64,000 nucleotides of DNA from contig NZ_AP021901.1 of assembly GCF_018325905.1 (NCBI RefSeq), forward strand, positions 1,984,001-2,048,000, given 5' to 3'. Source of the stretch: Pseudomonas sp. St316 (GTDB taxonomy: Bacteria; Pseudomonadota; Gammaproteobacteria; Pseudomonadales; Pseudomonadaceae). The position numbers and the translations under genes were made by a program. Under the pieces are notes generated by a model that worked only from the letters and a program-made list of their open reading frames with translations, did not search any database and was not told the DNA's origin. Shown one piece after another: positions 25,101-34,452 of the stretch. Each line of letters begins with the position of its first letter. Positions within the stretch are counted from its first letter, which is position 1.

Positions 25101-26746
25101 GCGAGTGCCAGGTTTAGACCATCGAGTTTTATCTCATACTGTGATGCGCTTCCTTTCACCGAGGAGAAGAACCGGCTCGATGCAACAGCTTCGAGTTGGG
25201 CTTCTTGGACGGCATCGAACAGCCTAAGATCATCCGTATTCTGCGCATTCGCTCGAGCCACTACCTTAGCTGCGAGGTCTTTCAAAAGGTCGGCGAATGC
25301 GGGCGCCGAAACTGTAGCCGCTCCGTGCTGCTCCATTCTGCGCATATGCTCAAAGAGCAGCCGCCCGACGCTTAGCTCATCCAAAAGCTCGATGGCCTTG
25401 GCTTCTATCAGCTCAATAGCGATACCAAGAAGTCTGGGATTCCGAACGGATTCGAGAACCTCAATTCTGGTGTTGGAGAAGTCGATGCCGCGACTTCCCA
25501 ATATCTGTTTCACGTCATTGATGGACCACTCGGCCAGCGTGATCGTCCTTACTGCACAAAACAGCGTTTTTTTGAGATACGCCCAGTGCGGCGTACGGGT
25601 GGTGACTACCAGGCAGCCGCCCAGTTCCTTTAAGCGTAGCGCGGCGCGATCGAGCCAACGCCCCCAATTCGACTTGAGCGGCTGGTTGAGCCCGTCCGCT
25701 ATGAGGGCTACGCGGACGGAGCTTGCCGGAGTGTTCGTGCGCCAGTCTTTAAAACGGCGCCGCCAGCGCGCGATCACTTGCGGCGTAACATTTCCATCTG
25801 TCTGATAGATCAGTTTGCGAATTAGGAAGTCATCAAAGTCTTCTGCATCATCTCCGGTCAAATCGTCAGCAGGACACAGAACGAGAAGTGATTTGGGATG
25901 GGACAGATTCCAGCTCTGGACAGCCAGCCAGGATTTTCCGACTCCCTCTTCACCGACAATTGCGTAGATTTCGCTTTCTGGAGCTCCGGAGAATGCCTTT
26001 GTAAGAAGCGCACGCTCAGGTCGGTCGAGTGCCGAAGGGCCGGACGGATCAAATGGGGAGAGTGGTTGGCCGAGCTCGGCGCGCGCCTGCACTTTGTCTG
26101 TGAACAACCGGCCCAGCCATTCTTGGTTGAGCGTCTTGGCGTGGCCCAACCCAACGTCTGTGGCGAGTGATTTTCTGAGCGCACTCAGCCTTGAGGGATA
26201 ATCCCCGTGTCTTTCAAAGTGGTCGATTGCTTTGATAGCGGGTGCGATAAGGACCGAGCCAAGTTTTCCGGTAAGTCCTTGTTCGATAAATGCTTTGGAT
26301 TTTAAACCTGCCGCAACAGTGGCTACGAGCAGTGCCCCGAGATCGTTATTTGACCAGTCCAATACCGTGAAGCCGAAGCCGTTCTTGGCCGAAAATTTCC
26401 GCCCGTCTTCGACTGTTTGGGATGCCACCTCGCATGTTGCTCCGAGTATCCAGAGATCCACCACCCCGGTGTCGTCGTTCGCAACGTCGAAAAGCTTCGT
26501 CGAAATATCGTTCTTCGAAAGGCCTTCTTTGTAGCGTTTGCCCTCGAAATATGTGGCCCCGCCATCGAACGCCGAATCGCCGTCTCGTCCTCGCTGTGTA
26601 CCTGACTTTGCGAGACGGAAAGATTGTCCTGTAATTTGACCCAGTACGACTCCGAGTAACCCTTCAAATCCTTCTGGGCCTGAAGGATCGAGGGCTAAAA
26701 GGGCGTCCTGTAGAGCCTTCGCGTGCGTTTTATCTGCTGTGTTCAT
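22151..26746 (-). CDS. Avs-like defence protein: Mrr-type nuclease, STAND NTPase and long repeat domain
   Basis: This is a 1,531-residue protein from the ATG at 26746. Residues 1-150 form a PD-(D/E)XK nuclease of Mrr type: GRDGD with D55, then ATYFEGKRYK giving E68-x-K70. Residues ~240-400 form a STAND NTPase: Walker A GEEGVGKS (265-272), Walker B VRVALIADG (344-352) and sensor-1 LVVTTR (~380). The remaining ~1,100 residues are helical, with TPR/HEAT-like character, and would sense a trigger. This order (nuclease, STAND, sensor) is that of Avs (AVAST) proteins, which recognise phage proteins and cut DNA. An IS3-family element begins 57 bases upstream of the start and may have replaced or supplied its promoter. 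Subtype not assignable by eye. Confidence 0.8.
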   Translation of the reverse strand: MNTADKTHAKALQDALLALDPSGPEGFEGLLGVVLGQITGQSFRLAKSGTQRGRDGDSAFDGGATYFEGKRYKEGLSKNDISTKLFDVANDDTGVVDLWILGATCEVASQTVEDGRKFSAKNGFGFTVLDWSNNDLGALLVATVAAGLKSKAFIEQGLTGKLGSVLIAPAIKAIDHFERHGDYPSRLSALRKSLATDVGLGHAKTLNQEWLGRLFTDKVQARAELGQPLSPFDPSGPSALDRPERALLTKAFSGAPESEIYAIVGEEGVGKSWLAVQSWNLSHPKSLLVLCPADDLTGDDAEDFDDFLIRKLIYQTDGNVTPQVIARWRRRFKDWRTNTPASSVRVALIADGLNQPLKSNWGRWLDRAALRLKELGGCLVVTTRTPHWAYLKKTLFCAVRTITLAEWSINDVKQILGSRGIDFSNTRIEVLESVRNPRLLGIAIELIEAKAIELLDELSVGRLLFEHMRRMEQHGAATVSAPAFADLLKDLAAKVVARANAQNTDDLRLFDAVQEAQLEAVASSRFFSSVKGSASQYEIKLDGLNLALALYLVGQLELELRNERDPREKLATILEPISALDETAKVILLATQIACLEDETSPEIRSALIEKFVSLQNLPNSQADAFAVLAKSAPLAFLQAAENVYLSQEHIASKEWLLYALLNRRDEPGIWQHILESTKRWLSFYSLAPERGMHRTSGHGSVTHTDEERNKVLANIQVRQAALTEAERSFMTRNLVIAPHPRFDGISRFALYLLAGMPLEEIATYLVRWRFSAALNSSTSVPYAEFEQLLHYNRADWEETRSAILKGLEALLAEHSSSVGAWTRVGILYGTGDVGDAEEGARIRGELTRDQERFEGWSIKEKYSAVDPCNPDTVEPENVIATAQNYRQIDPEKIAMSRGMAQEEHYFRGARAGVARFVPADAIHTHRALASEVLGRSGHARLQGVLMLLRHSAALTKDLAQRFLSASVASTASHKDGQDDRDEFLTAQFSAIIALPHFTADEQLDAIIKMQGETLLLELLSCVRSAKPEKVEQVLEGVQQSGNQHAQTAVLASIHYSKSPLTPRAVGIVKGFIRSPLKNLRHEALALAASSGDTSLLQEVIDSGWSAEKPNKRDSSFEEWHGSTAILKALEAGLIETESALDRMNVSHYGFAAETLPAEQNDAIAARIEAALVKALDYEGDVELPEIEAGAPTVSDLAPPLVSLAERAPSENDFASQMNRLSETEEQFDERQRRMNNAYERFVGELTAVEADLILSDLTFDGIKSIIGQDADRDQRWLRMLVATSDRKLRHLHHVALQVAVALGTSGNLLAPEFITRILALGPTIRRVTGAAKIPVETIVLWSNTANAAMVDICKRRLRTPQSDSDIAREVIAAHLCGKVAILQTYIDELLATDRPYETALALMIAGFCDDSVHAEAVLSRFDGTEGFIGKAHSTASDSYARNLWAKTWYEKMLNAQRQEDFWSASILFMKIVDGRFDIWSEASIAPTAIFTAFMPTISREISNRAIKVQKKRQEKLFGEKAPSSVMLSFE

Positions 26747-26867
26747 GCTGGAATGACGGTTCCACAAGTGTTGCAGCCAATGGAGTTAGGGGGCGTAGCT
26801 TTGTGAACGAGCCCCATGAAAGACAGGACACCGTTTCCCCCTTACGATAAGGGATAGGCAAACGGTT

Positions 26868-27260
26868 ATGTTTATGACTAATAGCAACGATAAGAGTGGG
26901 GAGCTTTTGGGCCAGGAGCGGCGACGCCGCTGGAGTCCAGAGCAAAAGCTGGCCATGGTTCGCGAGAGCCTTGAGCCAGGGCAAAGTGTGTCGGTCGTCG
27001 CTCGACGCAACGGCATCAATGCCAACCAGTTATTCCTGTGGCGCAAGCTGTATCAGGACGGCAGCCTGTCGGCGGTCAGTGCTGGCGAAGCCGTGGTGCC
27101 GGCCTCCGAGCTGAGCGATGCGCTCAAGCAGATCCGTGAACTGCAACGGATTCTGGGCAAGAAAACGATGGAAGCCGAAATCCTCAAAGAGGCCGTGGAG
27201 ATCGCCCGGTCGCGAAAATGGATTGCGCACTCACCCTTGTTGCCGGGGGACGACCAGTGA
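26868..27260 (+). CDS. IS3-family transposase OrfA (helix-turn-helix)
   Basis: This 130-residue protein has an N-terminal helix-turn-helix ([40 protein letters not shown]) and a leucine-zipper tail ([21 protein letters not shown]). It is the DNA-binding half of an IS2-like transposase. It overlaps OrfB by 43 bases. A run of A near 27214 (CGCGAAAATGG) is a candidate site for the -1 frameshift that makes the OrfAB fusion. Confidence 0.85.
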   Translation: MFMTNSNDKSGELLGQERRRRWSPEQKLAMVRESLEPGQSVSVVARRNGINANQLFLWRKLYQDGSLSAVSAGEAVVPASELSDALKQIRELQRILGKKTMEAEILKEAVEIARSRKWIAHSPLLPGDDQ

Positions 27261-28093
27261 AGCTGGTCAGCGAATGTCTCGGTGTGGCGCGCTCGCAATT
27301 AACGGTTCGAATCAAGCAATCGGTATCGCCCAAGACACGGCGAAGCAGACCTGTGGACGACGCTGAGTTGGTGGTTGAAATCCAACAGCAGGTCAGCGAG
27401 TTGCCCAGCTATGGCTACCGTCGTGTCTGGGGATTACTGCGTCGGGAACGTGAAACCCATTCGCTGCCGGCGATCAATGTGAAGCGGGTTTACCGGGTCA
27501 TGCGTGATCACAACTTGCTGCTGGAGCGTCGACTCAAACAGCCCGGCGTGCCGCGTCGGCACGAAGGCCGTATTGCCGTGAAAACCAGCAATACGCGTTG
27601 GTGCTCGGACGGCTTTGAGTTCCGCTGCGAGGACGGCGCCAAACTGAGCGTGACCTTCGCCCTCGATTGCTGTGATCGCGAAGCCATCGGCTGGGTGGCA
27701 AGCCCGACCGGGTACAGCGGCGATGATATCCGCGATTTGATGCTGGAAAGCGTGGAGAAGCGCTTCGGTGATCAATTGCCCACCACGCCGGTGCAATGGC
27801 TAAGCGACAACGGCTCGGCGTACACCGCCGAACAGACACGCCTGTTTGCTCGGCAGATCGGTTTGCAGCCGGTGACCACGCCAGTTCGCAGCCCGCAGAG
27901 CAACGGGATGGCGGAGAGCTTCGTGAAGACGATCAAGCGTGACTACGTGGCGCACATGCCCAAACCGGATCGGGAAACGGCGTTGCGTAACCTGGCAATT
28001 GCCTTCGAACATTACAACGAGCAGCATCCGCACAGCGCTTTGAAATATCGCTCGCCGAGGGAGTTCAGGCGCTTGGCGGCAGCATCAATTTAA
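27218..28093 (+). CDS. IS3-family transposase OrfB (DDE integrase core)
   Basis: This 291-residue protein has an HTH_21 region ([16 protein letters not shown]) then the rve integrase core: [15 protein letters not shown] with the first Asp, [12 protein letters not shown] with the second and [15 protein letters not shown] with the Glu, giving the DDE triad. It ends with the usual [14 protein letters not shown]. It is the catalytic part of the OrfAB transposase. All core residues are present, so the element may be active. Confidence 0.9.
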   Translation: MDCALTLVAGGRPVKLVSECLGVARSQLTVRIKQSVSPKTRRSRPVDDAELVVEIQQQVSELPSYGYRRVWGLLRRERETHSLPAINVKRVYRVMRDHNLLLERRLKQPGVPRRHEGRIAVKTSNTRWCSDGFEFRCEDGAKLSVTFALDCCDREAIGWVASPTGYSGDDIRDLMLESVEKRFGDQLPTTPVQWLSDNGSAYTAEQTRLFARQIGLQPVTTPVRSPQSNGMAESFVKTIKRDYVAHMPKPDRETALRNLAIAFEHYNEQHPHSALKYRSPREFRRLAAASI

Positions 28094-28135
28094 CAGGGAG
28101 TTGGTGTCCGGTTTTGTAGGGGCAAGTCCACTTTG

Positions 28136-28837
28136 TCAGGGGAACGCTTTGCTCCACCTCTTGGCTAGGCTCGGAAGAAGTGTCGGTTGCAGAAGACAAC
28201 TTTCCGGACCTCCGGCTTTTAAAAGCAAAGAATGTCTCATACTGGCCGATTTCTACCTGTCGCCATCGCCAGCTTTGGGTCGATTGTAGCTGGTCGCGAA
28301 AGGCAGGAACCGGTCAAATGCAGACATTGGCTGTCGGCTCTACGTGTTTTGGCCTTGAATTTGATTGTTACCTGCAAGGTACTAGGGAGGTCAACGCCAT
28401 CCGCGTGGTACTGCGCGGTGGACTGCTGCTGCAAGTTCCGACAAACGATGGAAGCAACGAGCCGGGAGGCGACGGACTGTTGACCGATGTCGAGTAACAC
28501 GAATTATTACTTCATTCCGCCGCCTCTAAAGAAGGACGGGGAATAACCAGCCATGGATGCCCATGGGGTTTCATCAGGCACTTGAGTGAGTGACCGTCCC
28601 TGACTTCAACTTGTGAATCAGGATGTTGTTGGAAAATTTCGTCTAAACGTCACGGCCAGGGGTTGATATGACATCAACTCTGGGGGGGCACTTTGGAGTG
28701 CCCTAAATAGTCTAGTCACAACTTAGCGACTAATGGCCTATGGACATCCCCTTGGCAATTGGCGACATTGGCAATTACCACCAGGTGAGCGCACCCCAGC
28801 ACACCTGCCAAACGTTAAGTTGAAGGGATGAGATTTA
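28136..28837. other. Gap upstream of the Gabija-like pair
   Basis: No gene can be supported. Short open frames on both strands lack ribosome-binding sites and protein-like sequence. Near the right end a direct repeat TTGGCAATT occurs twice, 16 bases apart (28752-28760 and 28768-28776), and could be part of a regulatory site for the following operon. GAAGGGATGAG before the ATG at 28838 is a good ribosome-binding site. Confidence 0.4.
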
Positions 28838-30729
28838 ATGTACTTGAGAAAGCTAGAGATTGAGGGCTTCAAGAGTTTCGGCAGGCGTTTCACGGTTGAG
28901 TTTCATGAAGGGTTGAACGTATTGGTTGGGGAAAATGGGGCGGGCAAAACGGGCGTGATTAACGCGTTGCGTCAGCTGTTCCAGGATTCGGAGTCGGGTA
29001 AACGCTCGATCAACGAGCGCGATTTTCACAAGTCGTTCGAGCTAGACGCGGTGCCCGCCCCCAGTTTCGCCATCACGGCGACGTTTGGCGATCTCAGTGT
29101 TTTCGAGAAAGTAGCTCTCGACTCCTGGTGTGGTGAGCAGGACGAAGCGGTGCTCAATCTGACCGTGCTCAACCGCGAGTTGCGCGGTCGCTACAGCCAG
29201 GAGCTCTGGGGGGCGCAATCAGGACGGGGGGCTTCAATCAACAGACGCTAGAGCTAATTCACTGCATCTATTTGCCACCGTTGCGTGATGCGGAGCAGAA
29301 GCTGCGAGAGGGGCGACAGTCCAGATTATCCCGGCTGATGAAGGCATTGTGCAAAGACCAGCTACAGGCATGTGCTAAAACCAGAACGTTGCATCCGCTT
29401 GAAGTAAAAGTCGCCGACTTCAATTCCCAGCTAGCGGCTGAACAAGACATTAAACGGGCGAATGACCTGATCTCCAGTAGTCTACGCGCCGCCCTCGGAG
29501 AAAGGTTGTCGCAAAACACCACGATCCAGTTTTCGGAATCCAACTTCACCAGGATCGTCGAAGGCTTGCGTTTGCTGTACTTTCCGAACGCGTCATCCGC
29601 CGAACTGTCGCAGTTCCGCTCGCTGGATGAAAACAGCCTTGGCTACAACAATCTGCTCTACATCGCCTCCATTCTCGCCGAGTTGGTCGTCGAGGATGGC
29701 GAGGGGCCGGGGGAGCGCACACTGCATAAGCTGCTGTTGATTGAGGAGCCGGAAGCTCACCTGCATCCGCAACTGCAGATCAGGCTGTTAAAACACCTGC
29801 AGGAGGTGGCCCTCAACAAGAATATTCAAGTAGTAATCACTACCCACTCTACTGTTATTTCGTCGGCCGTCTCCATCAACAACATTATCCATATCAACGG
29901 CGGAGCCGAACCACTCGCCGTTCCTGCGCGTTTTTGCGGCCTAGCGGAACCGAGTCGGCGATTTATCGACCGCTGGCTGGATGTCACCAAATCCAACCTG
30001 CTTTTCTCGAAAGGCGTCATCCTTGTCGAGGGCGTGGCAGAGGCCATTGCACTGCCGGAGCTGGCGAAAATCGTGCTTGCTAATCGCGGCCAAGGACTGA
30101 ACACCCTGGAAGACTACGGGGTGTCCGTCATCAATCTCAACGGCATCTATTTCGCCCATTTCATGCAGCTGTTTTGTGAGGTCGATGGGCAGTTACGAAG
30201 CCGTAACCTGCCTATTCCCTGCTCAGGTCTCACCGACAACGATCCGGCCAAAACCCACAAGGTGCGGGTGCAGGAGCAGTTGGTCGACGTGGCTATCAAA
30301 CCGTATCCAGGGAATTTGGCCGCAGGAACAAATCCCGCGCTGGGCCTGATTCCGACCATTGCGACATCCCAATACGGGCGCTTGTTTAGTGGCGTCCTTA
30401 AAACTTTTGAGTATGACTTGGCGATGACGGCAGGCAATCTGCAATTGATGCTGCAGGTGGCGTATGACAACTGGCCCACCGATGGCTCCGTCAAGGCCGC
30501 GTTCAAGGAGATGCTCGCGGCCGACTTTGTGGCCCTGACCGAGGTGCAGAAAGCCGAATATGCCTACGAGCTTCTGGAGCGTATTGATTCTACCAGCATG
30601 GGAAAGGGGCTCTACGCCCAGCTACTGGCCGACAAGCTCGAGCAGGGTGACTGCGTCTTTGCCGTACCGCGCTATATCAAGCAGGCCATCTGTTGGGCGT
30701 GCGCTATTGCTGAGGAGGGATCTGAATGA
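28838..30729 (+). pseudogene. gajA: gajA-like OLD-family nuclease gene, split by a frameshift
   Basis: Two frames together encode a ~630-residue OLD-family protein. Part one (28838-29251) has the ATPase N-terminus with Walker A GENGAGKT (31-38). Part two resumes near 29235 with FNQQTLELIHCIYLPP and contains the Walker B LLIEEPEAHLHPQ and a TOPRIM nuclease domain (VILVEGVAEAIALPEL with its Glu, GLTDNDPAKT with the acidic pair). The break lies in or between two six-G runs (29208-29213 and 29226-29231); one added G restores a continuous frame. In Gabija, GajA cuts DNA when nucleotides are depleted. Here it is inactive unless the frameshift is a sequencing error or is reversible. The stop overlaps the helicase start by 4 bases. 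Confidence 0.75.
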
Positions 30730-32483
30730 TCTTTCCGAGCGACGAGCAACGGGCATATCTCGGCTCCTCCATTGACGATAATATTTACTTGGAGGCTTGT
30801 CCAGGGAGCGGGAAAACCGAGGTAATTGCCGCGAAGGTGGCACGCGAAATCGAGGATTGGCAGGGCTATCCGGGAGGAATCGCACTGCTGTCGTTTGCCA
30901 ACAGCGCGGCCAATGAACTGAAGAGCCGGTTAATCGCTCATCGGCAACGGGCTCCGTTGGCCTACCCGCACTGGGTGTCGACGATTGACAGCTTCATCCT
31001 CAATTGTGTCGTGGCGCCCGTGGCCCATCGGCTCACCGGATATGCTGGCAAAAACGGCGACTTCCGGCTGAGGTTGGTCGACGCCTCGTCAACGGTGTAC
31101 TTCAAAACCAAATACGCCATCGAACACATCCGCGTTTCCGCCAATCAGTACGACTTGGATCTAGCAACGGGTAAGTTTGTCTTCCGAACGGGGGAGCCTG
31201 GACTGGACCGCAAGCTGAACGCCGTTGTATTGGCCGATTGGCAATTGCGTGACCTTAGGGAGGCCAAGACACGTTTCAAGGCGGCAGGTTTTTCCACATA
31301 TAGGGATGTTGAACATCTCGCCATCCAGATCTTGCACGAGGCAAAGTTGTCCGCCTTTTGCGCACGACTGGCCCTGCGATATCCATTTCTGGTGATCGAC
31401 GAGTGTCAGGACCTTTCGGTAGAGCAGTTAACCATCTTGGAGGGTTTGCTCGGGCTGGGCGTGAAAATGCACATCGTGGGGGATCTCAACCAGTCGATCT
31501 ATGGATTTCGCCATGCAGATCCCGCACGTGTCATGCATTTCATTCGAGCTCATGGATTCACCGGTCTGCAGTTGTGTCAGAATTTTCGCAGTTCTCAGGC
31601 CATTGTCGACCTCTGCTCCGAACTAGTACCGGGGAGCAAAATTCACGGCAATCCAACGATTCAATCGGCTGCGCCAGTGATTGTCGAGTATGACGATTGT
31701 CCCTCGGAAGCGATGCCGCTGTTTATGAGCCTCAGTGACAGCTACGCGAACCGGGTGATCGTCTCGCGCGGTCATTCGACACTGAGCCGGTTTTGCAGCG
31801 GTGCCAATGACCTGAACGATACCGAGCGTTTGGCACTGGCCTGCGCCTTGGCAGGTAATGATTCGGCATTCGCCATCCAGAAGTCGCTTGCGCTGTTTGG
31901 AGGGTGGCTGGCCAGCAAGTTGGAGTATTCAGTAAAACCCAATTCCTTCCACTGCCCTGTGGATGTCGAGTCCGAGTTGGAGTGGCGTTTATTTCTTCAT
32001 CAGGCGTTGGCATTTGTCACAAGCACAGGCGCCTTGGTCGCAGGTCAGCACTGGCGCGGGTGGTGCAGGGTCGCCAAAGCTCGTCTTAATGAACTGCCAA
32101 AGCAGGCCTTTGTCATCGCCGATATTGCCGTAGCAATTGCACCACTGGTAGCACTTGGATTGCGCTCCCCAGCGGGGCTCGGTGAGCAATTGGTCACTCA
32201 GAGACTATCGTTGGTGGCGTTGCAGCAGAGCAGCATTCGGTTGGCAACAATTCATGAGATCAAAGGCGAAACCCACGAAGCGACAATGCTGGTCTCAGCT
32301 TCCAGGCGAGGGGATCAGTCACATTGGGCGGATTGGATTGGTGATAAGAATTTAGAAGCGGCAAGGCTCGCCTATGTGGCGAGTTCGAGGCCCAGAAATC
32401 TCCTGGTCTGGGCAGTCAAGAAATTGAAAGCCGCAGAGCGAACCACACTTCAGCGGCTCGGATTTCATATAGCTCAGCGATAA
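30726..32483 (+). CDS. gajB: GajB-like UvrD-family helicase
   Basis: This 585-residue superfamily 1 helicase has all main motifs: EACPGSGKTEV (Walker A, ~23-33), SFANSAANELKSR (Ia), LVIDECQDLS (Walker B, DExQ), VGDLNQSIYGFR (III), LCQNFRSS (IV), ATIHEIKGETHEA (V) and YVASSRPRNLL (VI). Its start overlaps the gajA stop (ATGA), so the two are coupled. In Gabija, GajB is activated by DNA ends and works with GajA. Length and order agree with a Gabija-like pair (GajB is usually ~500 residues). The gene is intact although its partner is frameshifted. Confidence 0.8.
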   Translation: MIFPSDEQRAYLGSSIDDNIYLEACPGSGKTEVIAAKVAREIEDWQGYPGGIALLSFANSAANELKSRLIAHRQRAPLAYPHWVSTIDSFILNCVVAPVAHRLTGYAGKNGDFRLRLVDASSTVYFKTKYAIEHIRVSANQYDLDLATGKFVFRTGEPGLDRKLNAVVLADWQLRDLREAKTRFKAAGFSTYRDVEHLAIQILHEAKLSAFCARLALRYPFLVIDECQDLSVEQLTILEGLLGLGVKMHIVGDLNQSIYGFRHADPARVMHFIRAHGFTGLQLCQNFRSSQAIVDLCSELVPGSKIHGNPTIQSAAPVIVEYDDCPSEAMPLFMSLSDSYANRVIVSRGHSTLSRFCSGANDLNDTERLALACALAGNDSAFAIQKSLALFGGWLASKLEYSVKPNSFHCPVDVESELEWRLFLHQALAFVTSTGALVAGQHWRGWCRVAKARLNELPKQAFVIADIAVAIAPLVALGLRSPAGLGEQLVTQRLSLVALQQSSIRLATIHEIKGETHEATMLVSASRRGDQSHWADWIGDKNLEAARLAYVASSRPRNLLVWAVKKLKAAERTTLQRLGFHIAQR

Positions 32484-32776
32484 TCCGTCAGTCAAAAAAC
32501 GTCGCGCTTGGATAATGTTTCGCAGGGGCAACGGATTCGCTGCTACCTGCAGTCGTTTTCATGTCTGATTGTTTCTCAATACCGTCCTGCCAGGTGGCTG
32601 TGTATCGAAAGTAACAATGATTAGCGGGCTCGCGGTTTGAGGCGTTCACTTTCTTCCCCGGAGCAGCCTCGCACCGTTTCCGCCGCGCAGATCGGAGGGT
32701 GGACGCCATAGTGGCGTTTTGCTAATTTTGTTCTGGATCAGTTCCATTTCAACCGACAACGCGGGCAAGCCAGCAC

Positions 32777-33019
32777 ATGCGCACGATTTTGAAATACAGG
32801 ACACGGGTCGGCACGTTCTACATTGCTCAAGCGGTAGATGGCAGATTTCATCCAATGTTCGATCACGAGAGTCTAGGTAGTTATCAGAGCATCCTGCACG
32901 CCATTGATGACTTGTTAAACGACGCCACCAGCTCCGTACTCCATCCAGAAACGTTTGAACTGGTGGACACATCCACCCTCGGACTACCGGATGATCCTCG
33001 AGACTGGGAACGGGTATAG
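32777..33019 (+). CDS. Small hypothetical protein (80 aa)
   Basis: This 80-residue protein (RTILKYRTRVGTFYIAQAVDGRFHPMF, LGSYQSILHAIDDLLNDAT, LGLPDDPRDWERV) belongs to a type of small, conserved-looking protein common in Pseudomonas accessory regions. It looks like an alpha/beta single domain without catalytic motifs. There is no strong Shine-Dalgarno. The 290 bases before it and 257 after it hold nothing I can support. Function unknown. Confidence 0.6.
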   Translation: MRTILKYRTRVGTFYIAQAVDGRFHPMFDHESLGSYQSILHAIDDLLNDATSSVLHPETFELVDTSTLGLPDDPRDWERV

Positions 33020-33276
33020 GTTCGTTCAAGTAGGGTGCCACCGCCACGTGGCCGGCCAAATTGAAAGTGCCGCTGAGCGGCATCAATCACCAGGCTCAAA
33101 AGTCAGTACCCAATTCGAGAGTCTGGGCAAGTAACGAGCTCGACACTCTGACAAGTTAGTTTCAGCTCCCGAATATTGAGTCGCGAATCTCTGCAACTGG
33201 ATCATTGCTCACTATCGCGGGGCGCTCAAATACTCTATAAAAAACAAGCAGGATCCACACAGCAAATGGACTGAAA

Positions 33277-34236
33277 ATGACAAAAGAAATTGAACGGAGT
33301 CTCGAGGAAATCCATCGCCAGTTGAAAGGAGACGAGCGAGATCTGTCTAGCAATTCTGTAAAATCGTTAAAATACTATGTGCGTAGCATCAGTCATCGTT
33401 TGACGGAGTTTCTAATCGCGCAAGAACGGGAGCAGCACAAGCATCGTTATAATCTCAGTTGGGCCATGGGGGGGATCGGTATAGTCGGTGTACTCTTGGC
33501 CATCGGTCAATGGGGAAACAGTGATATTGAGTGGATAGAGCACCACCGATTAACGCTGCAATTGTGGGGCGTGACGCTGTGTACGATTTTTGTTGGTGTA
33601 TCGCTGGAACGATCGGCCTTAGTCAAATCGCTATGGGGTTTTTACATCACAAAATTTATCGTGTCGATTATCTTGTCGGGCGTCATATTTTATGCTCGAG
33701 GTCGAGCGGCAGGTTTAGTTAACAGTGTTTTTCATGTTGACGCATCGGCATTCACTGTCACATTGGTACTGACTACAGGGCTCGTGCTCTTTAAGTTGTT
33801 GATCCCCTTTGTATTGGCTTTGGCAACGATAACTGCCTTGGCTCATTTTCTGATTATTTTGACCTGGGTTAAAGCCAAGTGGACGGACCGCGATGTAGAA
33901 CTACCGCCGCTGTTTTCGTTATTGTTCATATGTGTGTCCAGTGTGATTTTGCTTTTTGGTTCGGGCTGGTCGAAGGAAGAACTGAATGACTCAAGAATTT
34001 CAGAGAAAATCTACCTGATGGCCCATGCACTTGATTTCAATTACTCGCATGAGTGCGCCAACGTGAAAGCCTCCAAGCCGGTCGTTTTTCTTGGGAACAC
34101 ACAGGAGTCCGTATTGGTCGCGCCTTTTGCTCTAGAGGATTTTGACTTTGGCACCTTCTTTGAAGCATCTGTGGTGATACCTACCGACTTTTCTCGACAA
34201 AAGTGTGAGTACAAACCCCTCAAGGTCAACGACTGA
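33277..34236 (+). CDS. Multi-pass inner-membrane protein, unknown function
   Basis: In this 319-residue protein, after a charged N-terminal ~55 residues (EIERSLEEIHRQLKGDER), about six membrane segments follow: SWAMGGIGIVGVLLAIGQW, LWGVTLCTIFVGVSL, ITKFIVSIILSGVIFYA, two between ~160 and 195 (VTLVLTTGLVLFKLLIPFVL, ALATITALAHFLIIL) and PLFSLLFICVSSVILLFG. The last ~85 residues are soluble. The gene is AT-richer than its surroundings, a sign of separate transfer. Membrane proteins of this size act as effectors in several defence systems, but nothing here links it to one. Confidence 0.65.
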   Translation: MTKEIERSLEEIHRQLKGDERDLSSNSVKSLKYYVRSISHRLTEFLIAQEREQHKHRYNLSWAMGGIGIVGVLLAIGQWGNSDIEWIEHHRLTLQLWGVTLCTIFVGVSLERSALVKSLWGFYITKFIVSIILSGVIFYARGRAAGLVNSVFHVDASAFTVTLVLTTGLVLFKLLIPFVLALATITALAHFLIILTWVKAKWTDRDVELPPLFSLLFICVSSVILLFGSGWSKEELNDSRISEKIYLMAHALDFNYSHECANVKASKPVVFLGNTQESVLVAPFALEDFDFGTFFEASVVIPTDFSRQKCEYKPLKVND

Positions 34237-34382
34237 GACGTTACCCCCATGCAGATGTGCCTTTTCATCAACAACCACGAATGTTTGAGCTCTCGCGGTC
34301 GGATACGTCACGCAGGCCAATTCGGTTAGAAGGACGCCCAATGCTTGAGACTTAGCTGATCAAGTGATTTTGGAGAGAATAC

Positions 34383-34409
34383 AAAAAAGGGCCCTTTGCC
34401 GGCCCTTCG
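34383..34409 (-). terminator. Intrinsic terminator downstream of the dctA remnant
   Basis: Read on the minus strand, the stem AAGGGCC / GGCCCTT with a short GGCAAAG loop is followed by a T run. It lies 45-70 bases after the dctA-like stop codon and would have ended that transcript. Confidence 0.75.
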
Positions 34410-34452
34410 TCATGAACGGTCTTCAGGACAACTGCTGCACACCGATGAGCGA

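Larger units (their letters stand above)
26804..28130 (+). mobile_element. IS3-family insertion sequence, IS2-like group (1,327 bp, intact)
   Basis: Imperfect terminal inverted repeats (left TGAACGAGCCCCATGAAAG, right end reading inward TGGACTTGCCCCTACAAAA, both leading into GGACACC) enclose two overlapping transposase frames. A 5-base target duplication CTTTG flanks it (26799-26803 and 28131-28135), so insertion is recent enough to keep the duplication. It separates the Avs-like gene from whatever lay upstream. Confidence 0.9.

Noticed and set aside
28180..28497. A 105-codon plus-strand open frame between the IS element and the Gabija-like genes
   Set aside because: No ribosome-binding site, no protein-like pattern, and overlapping open frames on both strands of similar length. 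Treated as non-coding.
30726..32483. The helicase as a housekeeping UvrD or Rep gene
   Set aside because: It is shorter than UvrD/Rep (~700 residues), starts within the stop of an OLD-family nuclease gene, and lies in an island, which fits a GajB-like partner better.
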